Source: Marinomonas spartinae
GTDB taxonomy: Bacteria > Pseudomonadota > Gammaproteobacteria > Pseudomonadales > Marinomonadaceae
Assembly: GCF_016461715.1 (NCBI RefSeq)
Contig: NZ_JAEMUI010000011.1
Location: 90,491 to 154,490 of the forward strand
Direction: 5' to 3'
Length of the DNA stretch: 64,000 bases
The notes beneath the pieces are model-generated. The model was not told where the DNA came from. It was given only the letters and a program-made list of their open reading frames with translations, and searched no databases. Both the position numbers and the translations under genes were made by a program. This document shows, piece by piece, positions 48,669 through 58,686 of the stretch. The stretch's first letter is position 1. Every line of letters starts with the position of its first letter.

Positions 48669-48823
48669 GACAACATCCTTTCTATGATAATGAAATTCAG
48701 TTCATAGATTACGCAAATTGATCTTAATAAAAAGAGAAAATTTGCTTAGAAAAGGTAAAACTATCGTATTAAAATTATACTGTAATGAATAAAGCACCAT
48801 AAATTTATGCTAAAGACACCTGT

Positions 48824-50446
48824 TTAGACTGTGAAACGTTTCACTTGAGTGGTTACTTCACTGGAGTCTCGTAACGTTTCTCTCACGCTTTGATTAATTG
48901 CTTGTGAAATCACCACAATCTCTTTTGTCATCTCAGCTAACTGAGACAAATTATCATTCACTTCATCGCTGACTTTACTTTGCTCTTCTGTTGCACTGGC
49001 CGTCTGAGTTGTATAGTCATAAATACTCTGAGCGGAGCGTTTTAGATTCAAAATAGCCGTATGGGTTTGTTGACTACTGGTTACTGTTGTCTGCGCCATA
49101 TTAACACTTTCAGCAATTACCGAGACGGCACTACCAACCCCTGATTGCAACTCATTAATCATCTCTTGAATATCCGCCGTAGAGGCTTGTGTTTTACTGG
49201 CTAAGTTACGAACTTCATCGGCCACCACCGCAAAACCCCGCCCCTTTTCGCCCGCCCTGGCCGCTTCAATGGCCGCATTTAATGCCAATAAATTGGTTTG
49301 CTCGGCAATGTCTAAAATCACATCCAGTACCGTGGTAATTTGACCTGAGCGTTTTGACAGTTGCTCAATGGCGTTCGATGCGGTTTCAATTTGTGCGGCT
49401 AACTGATTGAGCATATCAATAGAGGATTGCACATTGGCTTCGCCACTTTGCGCTTGCTGGTTTAACACACCCACTTCTGACACGGTATCATTGGCATTTC
49501 GAGCGACTTCTGTGGTTGCTGAGCTCATTTCTTCTATTGCAGTGATGACAAAATCTAACGCCTCATTTTGTCGAATGCTGAGTTGATCAGATTGCTCGGT
49601 AGCACTTTCTAAACTAACCATTGCACCACGAATATCATCACAACGCGTTCTAATTTGTAAAATCAATTCCCCCAATCGACCAACGAACTGATCCAATTCG
49701 TTGCTAAGTTCTCCGGTTTCATCCTTCTTTTTACTGTTAATGCGGCGGGTTAAATCACCGTCTCCGGAATTCATTTCGCGCACCCCATCAGTCACTTTAC
49801 GAATAGCCCGTGAAATGGTTTGCGGAGCAAACCAAGCCAGTAACATACTTCCTCCCAAGACAACGATAGAGAGCACCCCTACAATGAGTTTAAAACTGGA
49901 TGAATAAGCTTGTATCGCCTGCTGCTCCAAATCAGCATACTTCATCACCAACTGTCCAGAAACATCGTAGCGCTCACGTAAAGCACCAAATTCCTGCTGG
50001 TTTTTACCAAGAAATAAGACCAAAGCGTCAGCCTGCTTGCCATCTTTGATCAACTCAATGATATGTAAGCTACTGGCTCGCCAGAGATCGGATAAGGCAT
50101 CAACTTTAACCAATACTGCTTGAATATCAGGCAAATCCACCGTCAATGCCTTAAATCGTGCCATACGATCAAGCGCTTGACGCCCATTTGTCACCACTTT
50201 TTGTTCATAGTCAGCCAAGTTACTCGACAACACATCCTGCTTAGCGAACACCATGTCCGCTAGTGCTAAGCGAGACTGATACAAATCTCGATCCGCATTT
50301 TGAACAAAAGACGCCCCTTCTACGTACTTATTACTACTGGTTTGCAGATAGGACACTAAAAAATACGCCGCTCCCGCAACGAGTAAAAATACCAGAGACA
50401 ACAAACTAAAAATGGCGGTATATCGGCTACGAATGCTAGATAACAT
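48824..50446 (-). CDS. Methyl-accepting chemotaxis protein, tandem paralogue 1
   Basis: A 540-residue receptor. TM1 ([21 protein letters not shown]), a short helical periplasmic bundle of the four-helix type (residues 35-185), TM2 ([19 protein letters not shown]), HAMP with [16 protein letters not shown], and a signalling domain with [21 protein letters not shown]. The C-terminus has no tether pentapeptide. Start at ATG 50446, eight bases after AAAGGA. About half of its residues align with the next gene, so this is a local duplication. Confidence 0.93.
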   Translation of the reverse strand: MLSSIRSRYTAIFSLLSLVFLLVAGAAYFLVSYLQTSSNKYVEGASFVQNADRDLYQSRLALADMVFAKQDVLSSNLADYEQKVVTNGRQALDRMARFKALTVDLPDIQAVLVKVDALSDLWRASSLHIIELIKDGKQADALVLFLGKNQQEFGALRERYDVSGQLVMKYADLEQQAIQAYSSSFKLIVGVLSIVVLGGSMLLAWFAPQTISRAIRKVTDGVREMNSGDGDLTRRINSKKKDETGELSNELDQFVGRLGELILQIRTRCDDIRGAMVSLESATEQSDQLSIRQNEALDFVITAIEEMSSATTEVARNANDTVSEVGVLNQQAQSGEANVQSSIDMLNQLAAQIETASNAIEQLSKRSGQITTVLDVILDIAEQTNLLALNAAIEAARAGEKGRGFAVVADEVRNLASKTQASTADIQEMINELQSGVGSAVSVIAESVNMAQTTVTSSQQTHTAILNLKRSAQSIYDYTTQTASATEEQSKVSDEVNDNLSQLAEMTKEIVVISQAINQSVRETLRDSSEVTTQVKRFTV

Positions 50447-50549
50447 GATCATCGTCCTTTATCATCATTTACTGTCACTATTCAGGACAACTTAATCTGA
50501 AAGCAACGCTATATTGACTAACCCTTTGTCACACTAGACGACAAAATGC

Positions 50550-52169
50550 TTAGACAGTAAAACGCTTGACTTGCTTTGCTAAGGCATCGGAATTCGTTAA
50601 CGTTTCATTAACAGAGTCGTTAATGCGGCGAGAAATCCCCAGTACCTCTTTGGACATATCCGCTAAGTTGGACAGGTTTTGATTGATCTCATCCGTGACT
50701 TTACTTTGCTGTTCCGTGGCACTGGCGGTTTGCGTGGTGAAATCATAAATACGTGTTGCCGATGTCTTAATCACATCAATTGAGGCGGCAGTCTCTTGGG
50801 TTAAATCTACCGTTAACATCGACATTTTGACGCTCTCTGAAATGGATTGCACAGCGTCCGTTACCCCAGATTGCAGATCGTTAATCATATTTTGAATATC
50901 TGTCGTAGAATCTTGGGTTTTGCTCGCTAAATTACGCACTTCGTCTGCCACGACGGCAAAGCCACGACCTTGCTCACCCGCTCTAGCCGCTTCTATTGCT
51001 GCATTTAAAGCCAATAGATTAGTTTGCTCGGCAATACCTAAAATTACATCAAGCACAGAAGCAATACGGTCGGAACGGGTAGACAATTGCTCAATCACAC
51101 TGGAGGCATTACTCACTTGTTTTGCTAGATCGTCCAATTGTTGAAGTGAGGCTTTTAATTGTTTCGCTCCCTCATCAGCACAACGATTTAAGGCTTCCAC
51201 TTCATCCACCGTTTGCGTTGCATTATGAGCGACTTCTCTTGTCGCGCCGCCCATTTCTTCTACAGCGGTGACAATAAAATCCAACGCCACATTTTGCCTT
51301 TCACTTAAACCAGCCGATTGCGAAGCAGATTCTCCAAGGTGATGCATTTCTTCACGAATATGTTCACAGCCGTATCTTACATCACCAATGAGCTTACCCA
51401 GACGGGCGACAAAGCCATCTAACTCTCTGCTTAATTCTCCTGTTTCGTCCTTTTTAACGCTATTAATACGACGTGTTAAATCCCCATCACCTGAACTAAT
51501 TTGGCGCACACCAAAGGTCACTCGGCGAATCGAATTAGAAATGTTTTTAGGAGCAAACCAAGCCAATGAAATACTAAACGCCAACACAATCATCGCTAAA
51601 ACACCGACCGCCGTCTTAAAACTGTTTGAGTAAGCATCAATACTGATTTGTTCCAACTCAGCATACTTAGAAATCAACTCCTCAGATTGGTCATAGAGAT
51701 TCCGTAAACTGGTGAAATGAGTTTGATTTTGGGCAACAAAAGCAAGCGTAGCGCCATCATATTGTTTGTTGTCCACCATAGCGATAATACTCATAGTGTC
51801 ATCTTTCCAAGTTTTATATAAGGTATCGAATACACTGAGTGCTTGGTGAATTTCGTCGACATCTTGAGTCATAGAAAGAAATGCTTGCATACGATCAAGT
51901 GCTTGCTGGGCATTACTCGTGACCTTAAGCTTTAATTCATCAGGATTCTTAGCCGTTTTATCAAATACTAAAGACGCCAACGCAAGGCGAGACTGATATA
52001 AGTCTCGATCGGCATTTTGAATAAGAGATGCCCCATCAGCAAACTTTCCAACACTACTTTGCAGGTAGGAAACCAACATAAATGTAGCAATGACAACACT
52101 TAAAAAAACAAAGGTAAGAATACCAAAGGCAACCGTATATTTAGCTCGAATAGTTGAAAGGGTTAACAT
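50550..52169 (-). CDS. Methyl-accepting chemotaxis protein, tandem paralogue 2
   Basis: A 539-residue receptor with the same layout as its downstream neighbour: TM1, helical periplasmic bundle with [23 protein letters not shown]2, HAMP ([16 protein letters not shown]), signalling tip [21 protein letters not shown], and an identical C-terminal KQVKRFTV ending. The periplasmic halves differ more than the cytoplasmic halves, which suggests diverged ligands. The 103-bp gap to paralogue 1 may allow co-transcription. Confidence 0.93.
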   Translation of the reverse strand: MLTLSTIRAKYTVAFGILTFVFLSVVIATFMLVSYLQSSVGKFADGASLIQNADRDLYQSRLALASLVFDKTAKNPDELKLKVTSNAQQALDRMQAFLSMTQDVDEIHQALSVFDTLYKTWKDDTMSIIAMVDNKQYDGATLAFVAQNQTHFTSLRNLYDQSEELISKYAELEQISIDAYSNSFKTAVGVLAMIVLAFSISLAWFAPKNISNSIRRVTFGVRQISSGDGDLTRRINSVKKDETGELSRELDGFVARLGKLIGDVRYGCEHIREEMHHLGESASQSAGLSERQNVALDFIVTAVEEMGGATREVAHNATQTVDEVEALNRCADEGAKQLKASLQQLDDLAKQVSNASSVIEQLSTRSDRIASVLDVILGIAEQTNLLALNAAIEAARAGEQGRGFAVVADEVRNLASKTQDSTTDIQNMINDLQSGVTDAVQSISESVKMSMLTVDLTQETAASIDVIKTSATRIYDFTTQTASATEQQSKVTDEINQNLSNLADMSKEVLGISRRINDSVNETLTNSDALAKQVKRFTV

Positions 52170-52671
52170 ATTAGTGGCTTCCCTGTTTGGATCTGCCTTA
52201 CTTCATATTGAAATAAGCACAAAATCCATTTTGTGATTTAATCCTGTTGCGAGGCAAACTTTCCTATATATAAGCCTTCAACGTCTCCTTAAATTTGCAA
52301 CATCTATTTAAAAATGACACCCACAATAGAAACCCGCAAGGTACCAAATGTGATATTTTGTAATATTAATACAAAATTTTGTATTCCCAATAGAAAGCAG
52401 AGCAGAAAAAAGTCACAACTCATTGTTTTAATATATTAATTTTTTATTTTCCTATACTGGCTATTTTTTAAAATAATAATGCAAACGCAATTTTCTCCGA
52501 GACTCTCGCTTGTTTATGTATCATTTTTCTATCCCTTCTTCCTTTGGCCCCTCTCAACCATCCCTGCTTTCCATCATCACCTTTAATATTCGTAATAAGT
52601 GAAAAAATCGTTTCTTTTTTAAGCGGTTTGGCTCTAAAATCGCGCGATGTTTCGCTACTGACTATGAATAA
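52170..52671. other. 502-bp AT-rich intergenic stretch with a palindrome
   Basis: No credible gene. AATACAAAATTTTGTATT at 52369-52386 is a perfect 18-bp palindrome. The region separates the divergent chemoreceptor and ATP-grasp genes and probably contains both promoters. Confidence 0.5.
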
Positions 52672-53478
52672 ATGAACATCATCTCTTTTGACGCCCTACG
52701 CACCTTACACTTACCGAATGTCCGTTACATCAAACCCGAATCCATGTATGACCATTTGGAAGACATTAAACAGGCAGACTGGTTGCTATTCCCACAATAT
52801 TGGCAACTGAACGCCTTGGTGCACGGGTTAAAAAAACGCATTTTTCCCAGTCTGGCATCTTATATGATAGGCCATGACAAAGTAGAGATGACACGAACGT
52901 TTCGAGTAGTGACGCCGCAACATCACCCCTATACTATTATTACGGCAAACACTCCTTACGAAGCGGATAAAATCTGGGATACCATGTTCCTACCCTTCGT
53001 CGCAAAAATTCCTAAAAGTAGCATGGGAAATGGGGTTTTTCTTATCGAGACCATTGGCCAATGGCGCGACTATCTGGAAAAGACGGATGTGTTATACGCA
53101 CAGGAATATTTGCCCATTGATAGAGACATACGCGTCATTTGGGTGGGTAATAAAATCGTTAATGGCTATTGGCGCTTACAATCCGACAATGGCTTTCATA
53201 ACAATATTAGCCAAGGTGGCCAAGTAGAAATCGGGCTCATCCCCAAAGAGGCACAAGATCTTGTCACCTACCTAGCGCAATCGTTGGATATTAACCACGC
53301 AGGATTCGATATCGCCATGGTAGGCGCAACCCCTTATGTTATCGAAATAAATCGTATTTTTGGCAACCAAGGCATCGCCAGTATACAAAGTGATGTTAAT
53401 ACCGAGCTATTGAACTATTTAAACGAACAACACTTATTGTCTACTGCCACCCTAACCGATCAGCCGATTGGCTTTTAA
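52672..53478 (+). CDS. RimK-like ATP-grasp ligase, stand-alone
   Basis: A 268-residue ATP-grasp protein. FVAKIPKSSMGNGVFLIE is the nucleotide-binding Lys and Gly-rich loop, YAQEYLPIDRDIRVIWVG the adenine-pocket and Asp-Arg segment, VNGYWRLQSDNGFHNNISQGGQVE the large loop, and FDIAMVGATPYVIEINRIFGNQG the Mg ligands (Asp, Glu, Asn). This is the RimK/glutamate-ligase order. The N-terminal 100 residues are atypical and short. It may ligate an amino acid or small acid to a peptide or metabolite. The ATG lacks a clear ribosome site and no partner gene is adjacent. Confidence 0.85.
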   Translation: MNIISFDALRTLHLPNVRYIKPESMYDHLEDIKQADWLLFPQYWQLNALVHGLKKRIFPSLASYMIGHDKVEMTRTFRVVTPQHHPYTIITANTPYEADKIWDTMFLPFVAKIPKSSMGNGVFLIETIGQWRDYLEKTDVLYAQEYLPIDRDIRVIWVGNKIVNGYWRLQSDNGFHNNISQGGQVEIGLIPKEAQDLVTYLAQSLDINHAGFDIAMVGATPYVIEINRIFGNQGIASIQSDVNTELLNYLNEQHLLSTATLTDQPIGF

Positions 53479-53514
53479 GCCCCGAAACGACTTGCTAGCT
53501 TGCTGCCCCAATGC

Positions 53515-53544
53515 CCGCACCGTGGTTATTCATCCACAGTGCGG
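53515..53544 (+). terminator. Hairpin after the ATP-grasp gene
   Basis: CCGCACCGTGG pairs with CCACAGTGCGG with one mismatch around an eight-base loop, 37 bp after the stop. There is no T run, so the role is uncertain. Confidence 0.4.
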
Positions 53545-53676
53545 AGTCTCGTCTCTTGTGGACCTTAGTCTCTGTTCTCTCTGCGTAACAAAAATGCAAT
53601 TGAAATACCCTACTCTTGGCGCACAAATTGATCCTATGTGCATTCGCTAACGAATAAGAGATTAAAAAGGTTGCTT

Positions 53677-55053
53677 ATGAAAAAGTCCCTATTTTTGCTG
53701 TTCACTATCGTTATCCCTCTGTCTGGCTGCAGTACATTAGACCAAAAACAGGTGCCGTCCAAACATTATGCGTATGGGACCAAATCTGTTTATCAACCAC
53801 AAGCCTCATCGGCTCATTACCAAGCCACTCCAAACGGCTATCATTTGGTTTATACTGAACTGCTTGCTCGTCATGGGTCACGTGCTTTATCCAGCCCTAA
53901 ATATGACTATATCAGCCTAAAAATTTGGCAAGCCGCCAAAGCCCAAAACGCCTTAACCCCATTGGGCAAACGTCTTGGGCCAGAAATAGAGCGTTTTATG
54001 GCAGCTAACCAAAAAATGGGGTACGGTAATTTATCTAAACGTGGCAAGTTAGAACAAAAAATGATCGGTGAACGTCTTGTGATGCGAGACAAAAGCCTAT
54101 TCGAGCGTGCAGTAAACAACCACCAACCCATTGAAATGGAATATTCGGGGAAAAAACGCGCAAAAGACAGTGGCTTAGCCTTTATATCAGGTATGGAACA
54201 AGAGAACCCCGCCATACGCTCGTTAGTCAGCAAACCCATTATAAACAAAGCCCAGCTCTATTTTCATAAACAAAAAAGCAACCAGTATTATCAAGACTAT
54301 AAAAAGCATGATCCAGCCCTGCAAGCAGCCATTAAACAGTTAATGAACCTGCCTAAAACCCATGCAATGGCGCAACAAATGCTAGAGCGGGTTTACACAC
54401 CCGCTTTCGTTGCGCAATTAGCGGCGGGGAAATTATCTTTTCTGCAGAAAAACAAAAGCAAGCCAACCATTTACAACGACGTTGACGCAGCGATACAATT
54501 ATTCAACTTATACTTAGCAGCACCAGGGCTTTCCTATGAAGCAGGTAAACAGCCTTGGCAGTTTATCGATTTTGTCACACCAGCTGAGTCACAATGGTTT
54601 ACTTATGTGCTCGACGGAAAAGACTTCTACGAGAAAGGGCCAAGCTTTGCTGGCACAGACATTACCTACCGCATGGCAAAAGTCTTAGAGGATGATTTCT
54701 TTAAGGAGGTAAAAGGTATTCAAAACGGCAGTAATAAAAAAGCGGCAAAAATTCGCTTTGCTCATGCCGAAACGGTGATACCATTTGCCGCTCAAATGCA
54801 TTTAGAAGGTAGTACTAAAAGCGTTGCGAAAGGCCAGCTATATCGCTATGAAAACAACCCATGGCGTGGCTCTTGGGTGTCTCCATATAGTGCGAACATT
54901 CAGTGGGATGTATATAAAGACAAAGCTGGCACGCTTCTTGTTAGAATGTTATATAACGAAAAAGAAATTCCGTTTTCAAGCCAGTGCCAGCCGATCCAAA
55001 AAGGCAGTTACTTTTATAAATTTACTGAGTTAGAACACTGCTACGGTGAATAG
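53677..55053 (+). CDS. MINPP-like histidine phosphatase lipoprotein (phytase-like)
   Basis: A 458-residue exported lipoprotein (lipobox LSGC, Cys18). The catalytic N-terminal motif is ARHGSRAL with Arg65-His66; the proton-donor motif is FAHAETVIPF with His363-Ala364-Glu365. HAE in place of the usual HD places it with multiple inositol polyphosphate phosphatases rather than AppA-type phytases. It would release phosphate from inositol phosphates outside the cytoplasm. The ATG at 53677 follows AAAAAGG by six bases; the frame begins further upstream but that would bury the signal peptide. A strong terminator follows. Confidence 0.88.
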   Translation: MKKSLFLLFTIVIPLSGCSTLDQKQVPSKHYAYGTKSVYQPQASSAHYQATPNGYHLVYTELLARHGSRALSSPKYDYISLKIWQAAKAQNALTPLGKRLGPEIERFMAANQKMGYGNLSKRGKLEQKMIGERLVMRDKSLFERAVNNHQPIEMEYSGKKRAKDSGLAFISGMEQENPAIRSLVSKPIINKAQLYFHKQKSNQYYQDYKKHDPALQAAIKQLMNLPKTHAMAQQMLERVYTPAFVAQLAAGKLSFLQKNKSKPTIYNDVDAAIQLFNLYLAAPGLSYEAGKQPWQFIDFVTPAESQWFTYVLDGKDFYEKGPSFAGTDITYRMAKVLEDDFFKEVKGIQNGSNKKAAKIRFAHAETVIPFAAQMHLEGSTKSVAKGQLYRYENNPWRGSWVSPYSANIQWDVYKDKAGTLLVRMLYNEKEIPFSSQCQPIQKGSYFYKFTELEHCYGE

Positions 55054-55090
55054 CCCCCAGAACTAACTCAATAGAAAAAGAGCAAGCAAC

Positions 55091-55135
55091 AAAAGCCAGC
55101 CATTATAAGTGAGCGCTTGATGGCTGGCTTTTTAT
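55091..55135 (+). terminator. Strong rho-independent terminator
   Basis: AAAAGCCAGCCA pairs with TGGCTGGCTTTTT, with TATTATT following. It lies 38 bp after the phosphatase stop. Confidence 0.9.
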
Positions 55136-55267
55136 TATTGGCGGTATCTCTTATCTCCCGCTACCATAGACGCATTTTTCAACCGTATAAATTAGCTGAC
55201 TTTGTAACCAATAAGTGCTAAAAGTACCAGACAAGTGGTTGATTCATGGAAAACAATAAGGACGATA

Positions 55268-56218
55268 ATGCCAAACTCTTCTTCTAAAAGCGGCGTTGCC
55301 TATGCTCTCGCCGCATTTGGCATATGGGCGATTGCGCCTATGTATTTCAAAGTTATGTCCTTTGTTCCTCCCATCGAAATTCTTGCCCATCGTATTATTT
55401 GGTCTTGCTTAATTGTGTTTGTACTCATCATCGCCATGGGCAAAACCAGCAAGGTCAAAGCTGTATTTGCCTCCAAACAGACCATTTTCTTCATGGCCAT
55501 ATCCACCTTGTTGATTGGTCTCAATTGGGGAACCTTTATCTGGGCTATCGCCAACAACATGCTACTCAGTGCCAGCTTGGGGTACTACATCAACCCTTTA
55601 ATCAGCATCCTATTGGGTATGATTTTCTTTAAAGAAAAGTTGGACCGGGTGCGTAAAGCCGCTGTTGTTTTATGCTTTATTGCAGTGACATTTGAGGTCA
55701 TCCGCTTTGGTTCATTACCTTGGATCGCGTTGTTACTCGCTCTGACCTTTGGGTTTTATGGATTGGTGCGCAAAAAAGTGGCGGTAGACAGCTTTACGGG
55801 CATGGCGGTAGAAACGGTTCTCCTATTACCAGTCGCCTTGGTGTATTTGTTTAGTATCCATACGCCCACCTCCAATATGCTGGAAAATACCGATTTAACC
55901 AATTGGCTCTTATTTGCATCCGGCCCAGTCACTATGGTACCACTCATGTTTTTTGGTGCTGCCGCCAACCGAGTCAGTCTAACCACTCTCGGCTTTTTTC
56001 AATACATAGGGCCAAGTGGCATGTTTATTCTCGCCGTGTTCCTTTACCACGAACCCTTAGCCCCCGCCAAATTAATCACTTTTGGTCTGATTTGGACCGC
56101 GCTGGCGTTACTCATCTTTGACTCCATTCGCAAGCTGCGCAAACCTGAAAAGTTGCTTAATGATGAACCTCTACTTGAACAAAGCCCTCCAACGGCTAAG
56201 AAAACAGAAACAATTTAG
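55268..56218 (+). CDS. rarD: RarD-type EamA transporter
   Basis: A 316-residue DMT permease with about ten hydrophobic segments. YALAAFGIWAIAPMYFK, LIGLNWGTFIWAI, SLGYYINPLISILLGM and TLGFFQYIGPSGMFILAVF are the RarD signature. RarD was named from chloramphenicol sensitivity; the natural substrate is unsettled. I chose ATG 55268, five bases after AAGGA. The last 23 bp overlap the tail of the convergent permease gene. Confidence 0.93.
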   Translation: MPNSSSKSGVAYALAAFGIWAIAPMYFKVMSFVPPIEILAHRIIWSCLIVFVLIIAMGKTSKVKAVFASKQTIFFMAISTLLIGLNWGTFIWAIANNMLLSASLGYYINPLISILLGMIFFKEKLDRVRKAAVVLCFIAVTFEVIRFGSLPWIALLLALTFGFYGLVRKKVAVDSFTGMAVETVLLLPVALVYLFSIHTPTSNMLENTDLTNWLLFASGPVTMVPLMFFGAAANRVSLTTLGFFQYIGPSGMFILAVFLYHEPLAPAKLITFGLIWTALALLIFDSIRKLRKPEKLLNDEPLLEQSPPTAKKTETI

Positions 56219-56921
56219 CGGCTGCCATCAGTGACATAACACGAATTAACCATTTGAATTGTGAAGGGTTCACTTTTTTCAGAAAGTGAAAACCAATAAA
56301 TGCCCCGATGGCCAATCCTGGCAACGCTTGCAAACTGATTTCGGTCGTCTTAGCGCTGAGTAAGCCTAAGCTGATGTACATAGGAATTTTCGCCAGATTG
56401 ATAATGAAAAATCCCCATGCCCGCGTACTGACATACGACTCTTTTCCCAGCTTCTGCTCTAACAAAAACAAACTAAATAAAGGGCCAGCAGCGTTCGCAA
56501 TCGTGCTCACAACGCCCCCCATAAATCCCATGCCATAAGCCGCCAATGGATTACGCATAAAGGTCGCCGGACGAAGATCTAAATACAAACCTAAAGCAAT
56601 CATGGCAACAATGATGGCCCCCAAAAAACTCACAAACTGATGGGCATCGATGTTTGATAAAAAATGCCCCCCAATTAACACCCCTAAGAATGCTAAGGGC
56701 AGAAAACGCGCTAATACACGCCATGAAATTTGTTCGCGATAGCTGTACACGGCCATCATATCGGTAATGATATACAAAGGAATCAGAATACCGAGTGCCT
56801 CAGGCCCAGGAAACACCATCATCACCACCGGCAATATCAGTAAACCCATTCCGCCGACAGAAAATTTAGAAAAGCCGGTAATTAAACCAGCGACAGATAA
56901 TACCCAAAATGTGGTATCCAA
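56196..56921 (-). CDS. TauE/SafE family permease
   Basis: A 241-residue inner-membrane protein with about eight hydrophobic segments. GFSKFSVGGMGLLILPVVMM and the second repeat GFMGGVVSTIANAAGPLFSLFLL are the paired motifs of the sulfite/organosulfur exporter family. Substrate may be a sulfonate or organic anion. It is divergent from a LysR gene 137 bp away, which probably controls it. Overlaps the 3' end of rarD by 23 bp. Confidence 0.92.
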   Translation of the reverse strand: MDTTFWVLSVAGLITGFSKFSVGGMGLLILPVVMMVFPGPEALGILIPLYIITDMMAVYSYREQISWRVLARFLPLAFLGVLIGGHFLSNIDAHQFVSFLGAIIVAMIALGLYLDLRPATFMRNPLAAYGMGFMGGVVSTIANAAGPLFSLFLLEQKLGKESYVSTRAWGFFIINLAKIPMYISLGLLSAKTTEISLQALPGLAIGAFIGFHFLKKVNPSQFKWLIRVMSLMAAAKLFLFS

Positions 56922-57058
56922 TTTTACTCTCCACTTATTTCACTTTCTAAGCCTTATTATTAGCAACAAGGCTCGGCTTTTGATGACGACTATGATAAAA
57001 GAAATAATGAGTTAAAAATAATTTCATTTTATTATTATAATGATCAGGTATAAATATC

Positions 57059-57964
57059 ATGAAACTGGATCAAATACGGGCTTTCATCGCCGTTGTCGAA
57101 GCGGGGAGCTTTCGTTCAGCGGCGGACAGCATTCATAAAACGCAACCCAGTATCAGTGCTGCCGTCAAAGCATTAGAGACACGCTATGGTCTGCAACTTT
57201 TTGATCGGGACAGTTATCGCCCAACCTTGACCTCTGAAGGACATGCCTTTTTTCGACAAAGCAAAAAGCTTATGTCTCAGGTGCAACAGCTAGAACACCT
57301 AGGCCACGACCTAGCCCACGGAGCTGCCACACCATTACGACTTTGCGTGGGACAAATGAGCCTATCAGATGAGTGTTTGGTGCTCATTAAACGCTTTCAA
57401 CACGCTTACCCTGACGTTCCCTTAGAGATCACTACAGATCACCTCCATGGCGTTCAAGAAAGCCTCAAAAAAGACAATGCCGACATCGCCATTGGCCCCC
57501 GTTATGGATTAGATGACCAACATGCTTTTATTGAAATCACGCGAATTGAAATGGTTACCGTCGCCACGCCAGAACTGCTGCTTTCCATCAATGGAGGGAA
57601 CAACAAGGTAAAACAGCCGCAGCTGTATTCTACTCCACAGATCATGGTGGGAGGGACAAATAACCATCAAGGAGACAAAGGCCACCGATATGTCCTTGAT
57701 ACTGGGAAACGCTGGTATATTAATGACTTCCAAGCAAAAAAGTCTCTGCTATTTCAAGGGCTGGGATGGGGACGCATACCACGTTATATGATAGAGACAG
57801 AACTCGAGAAACGCATTCTAGTCACCATAGAAATTGAGAACTTCACCTCTCATAACAGTATGCCTATTTTTATGATTCGCTTACGCCAGCAAACTCAAAG
57901 CTCTCAAGCGAACCTATTCTGGGAATTTATGAAAAACGTCACCGTACCAAAAGACGAAAGCTAA
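57059..57964 (+). CDS. LysR family transcriptional regulator
   Basis: A 301-residue regulator. The HTH is MKLDQIRAFIAVVEAGSFRSAADSIHKTQPSISAAVKALE, followed by a type-2 periplasmic-binding-like effector domain (LRLCVGQMSLSDECLVLIKRF). The effector domain ends with WEFMKNV. Divergent from the TauE/SafE permease, the normal arrangement for a LysR controlling its neighbour. Confidence 0.94.
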   Translation: MKLDQIRAFIAVVEAGSFRSAADSIHKTQPSISAAVKALETRYGLQLFDRDSYRPTLTSEGHAFFRQSKKLMSQVQQLEHLGHDLAHGAATPLRLCVGQMSLSDECLVLIKRFQHAYPDVPLEITTDHLHGVQESLKKDNADIAIGPRYGLDDQHAFIEITRIEMVTVATPELLLSINGGNNKVKQPQLYSTPQIMVGGTNNHQGDKGHRYVLDTGKRWYINDFQAKKSLLFQGLGWGRIPRYMIETELEKRILVTIEIENFTSHNSMPIFMIRLRQQTQSSQANLFWEFMKNVTVPKDES

Positions 57965-58123
57965 GCGGAGCGAGAAGGGTAAAACAATGACATGACTTTT
58001 AGAGATGTATTTGCAAGTTTTCATCGAAATTATGCATTTTTCAAAAAATTGAAAAAGTTATCACCTATATAAATAACAACACGATAAGACTTTTGTCGAA
58101 CCCAGTTCTCCCTTACGTCCCCC

Positions 58124-58600
58124 TTATTCCGCTGTTTTTTTAATCGCCGACACATAAAGCGTTGCCATGTGAGTATCTATATAATGCACATAGTCCGTTT
58201 TATAGGTACGAGCATAAAGACACCCCTCTTCATTAAAAAATTGGTGCGCTTGCTGCCAAGCCCTCATCACCGACGGTCGGTGTTCACCCATTGCGGCAAA
58301 TGATAAGAAGCCCCCCGCCTCTATCGTTATGCTGGTAAGCTCATGAGCCGTTTGAATTGGCTGCTTGTCCATATCCTCCACTTTCGCACCAAGAACAAAA
58401 TCTAAGTCATTATGCGTATTGCTATTACGATAATGACAAACACCGTATAACTGACAATCCTCCTCTAATTGTGGCAAAATTTCAGTCATAAAATGATCCC
58501 ACAATGGGCCAATCTTCCCTAGCGTTGTCATCTCATTATGAGCTGTCGTTTTTATTTTCAACCCTTTAACTTGGATTGCGTCTTTAATATGATATGCCAT
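58124..58600 (-). CDS. GyrI-like / effector-binding domain protein
   Basis: A 158-residue protein of the AraC-effector-binding/GyrI SHS2 fold: IKGLKIKTTAHNEM-like start, IGPLWDHFMTEILPQL, VCHYRNSNTHNDLDFVLGAKV and the LSFAAMGEHRPSVMRAWQQAHQFF block. No DNA-binding domain is present, so it is a stand-alone ligand-binding module. Partner unknown. Separated from the oxidoreductase downstream by 86 bp. Confidence 0.75.
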   Translation of the reverse strand: MAYHIKDAIQVKGLKIKTTAHNEMTTLGKIGPLWDHFMTEILPQLEEDCQLYGVCHYRNSNTHNDLDFVLGAKVEDMDKQPIQTAHELTSITIEAGGFLSFAAMGEHRPSVMRAWQQAHQFFNEEGCLYARTYKTDYVHYIDTHMATLYVSAIKKTAE

Positions 58601-58686
58601 ACATTCTTCCCAATAGTACCTAACCGCTTTCTTTGCGACTTCCCCTAAACATGAGGCAACATTAAGAATGCCCTAGAATCCCCTTC

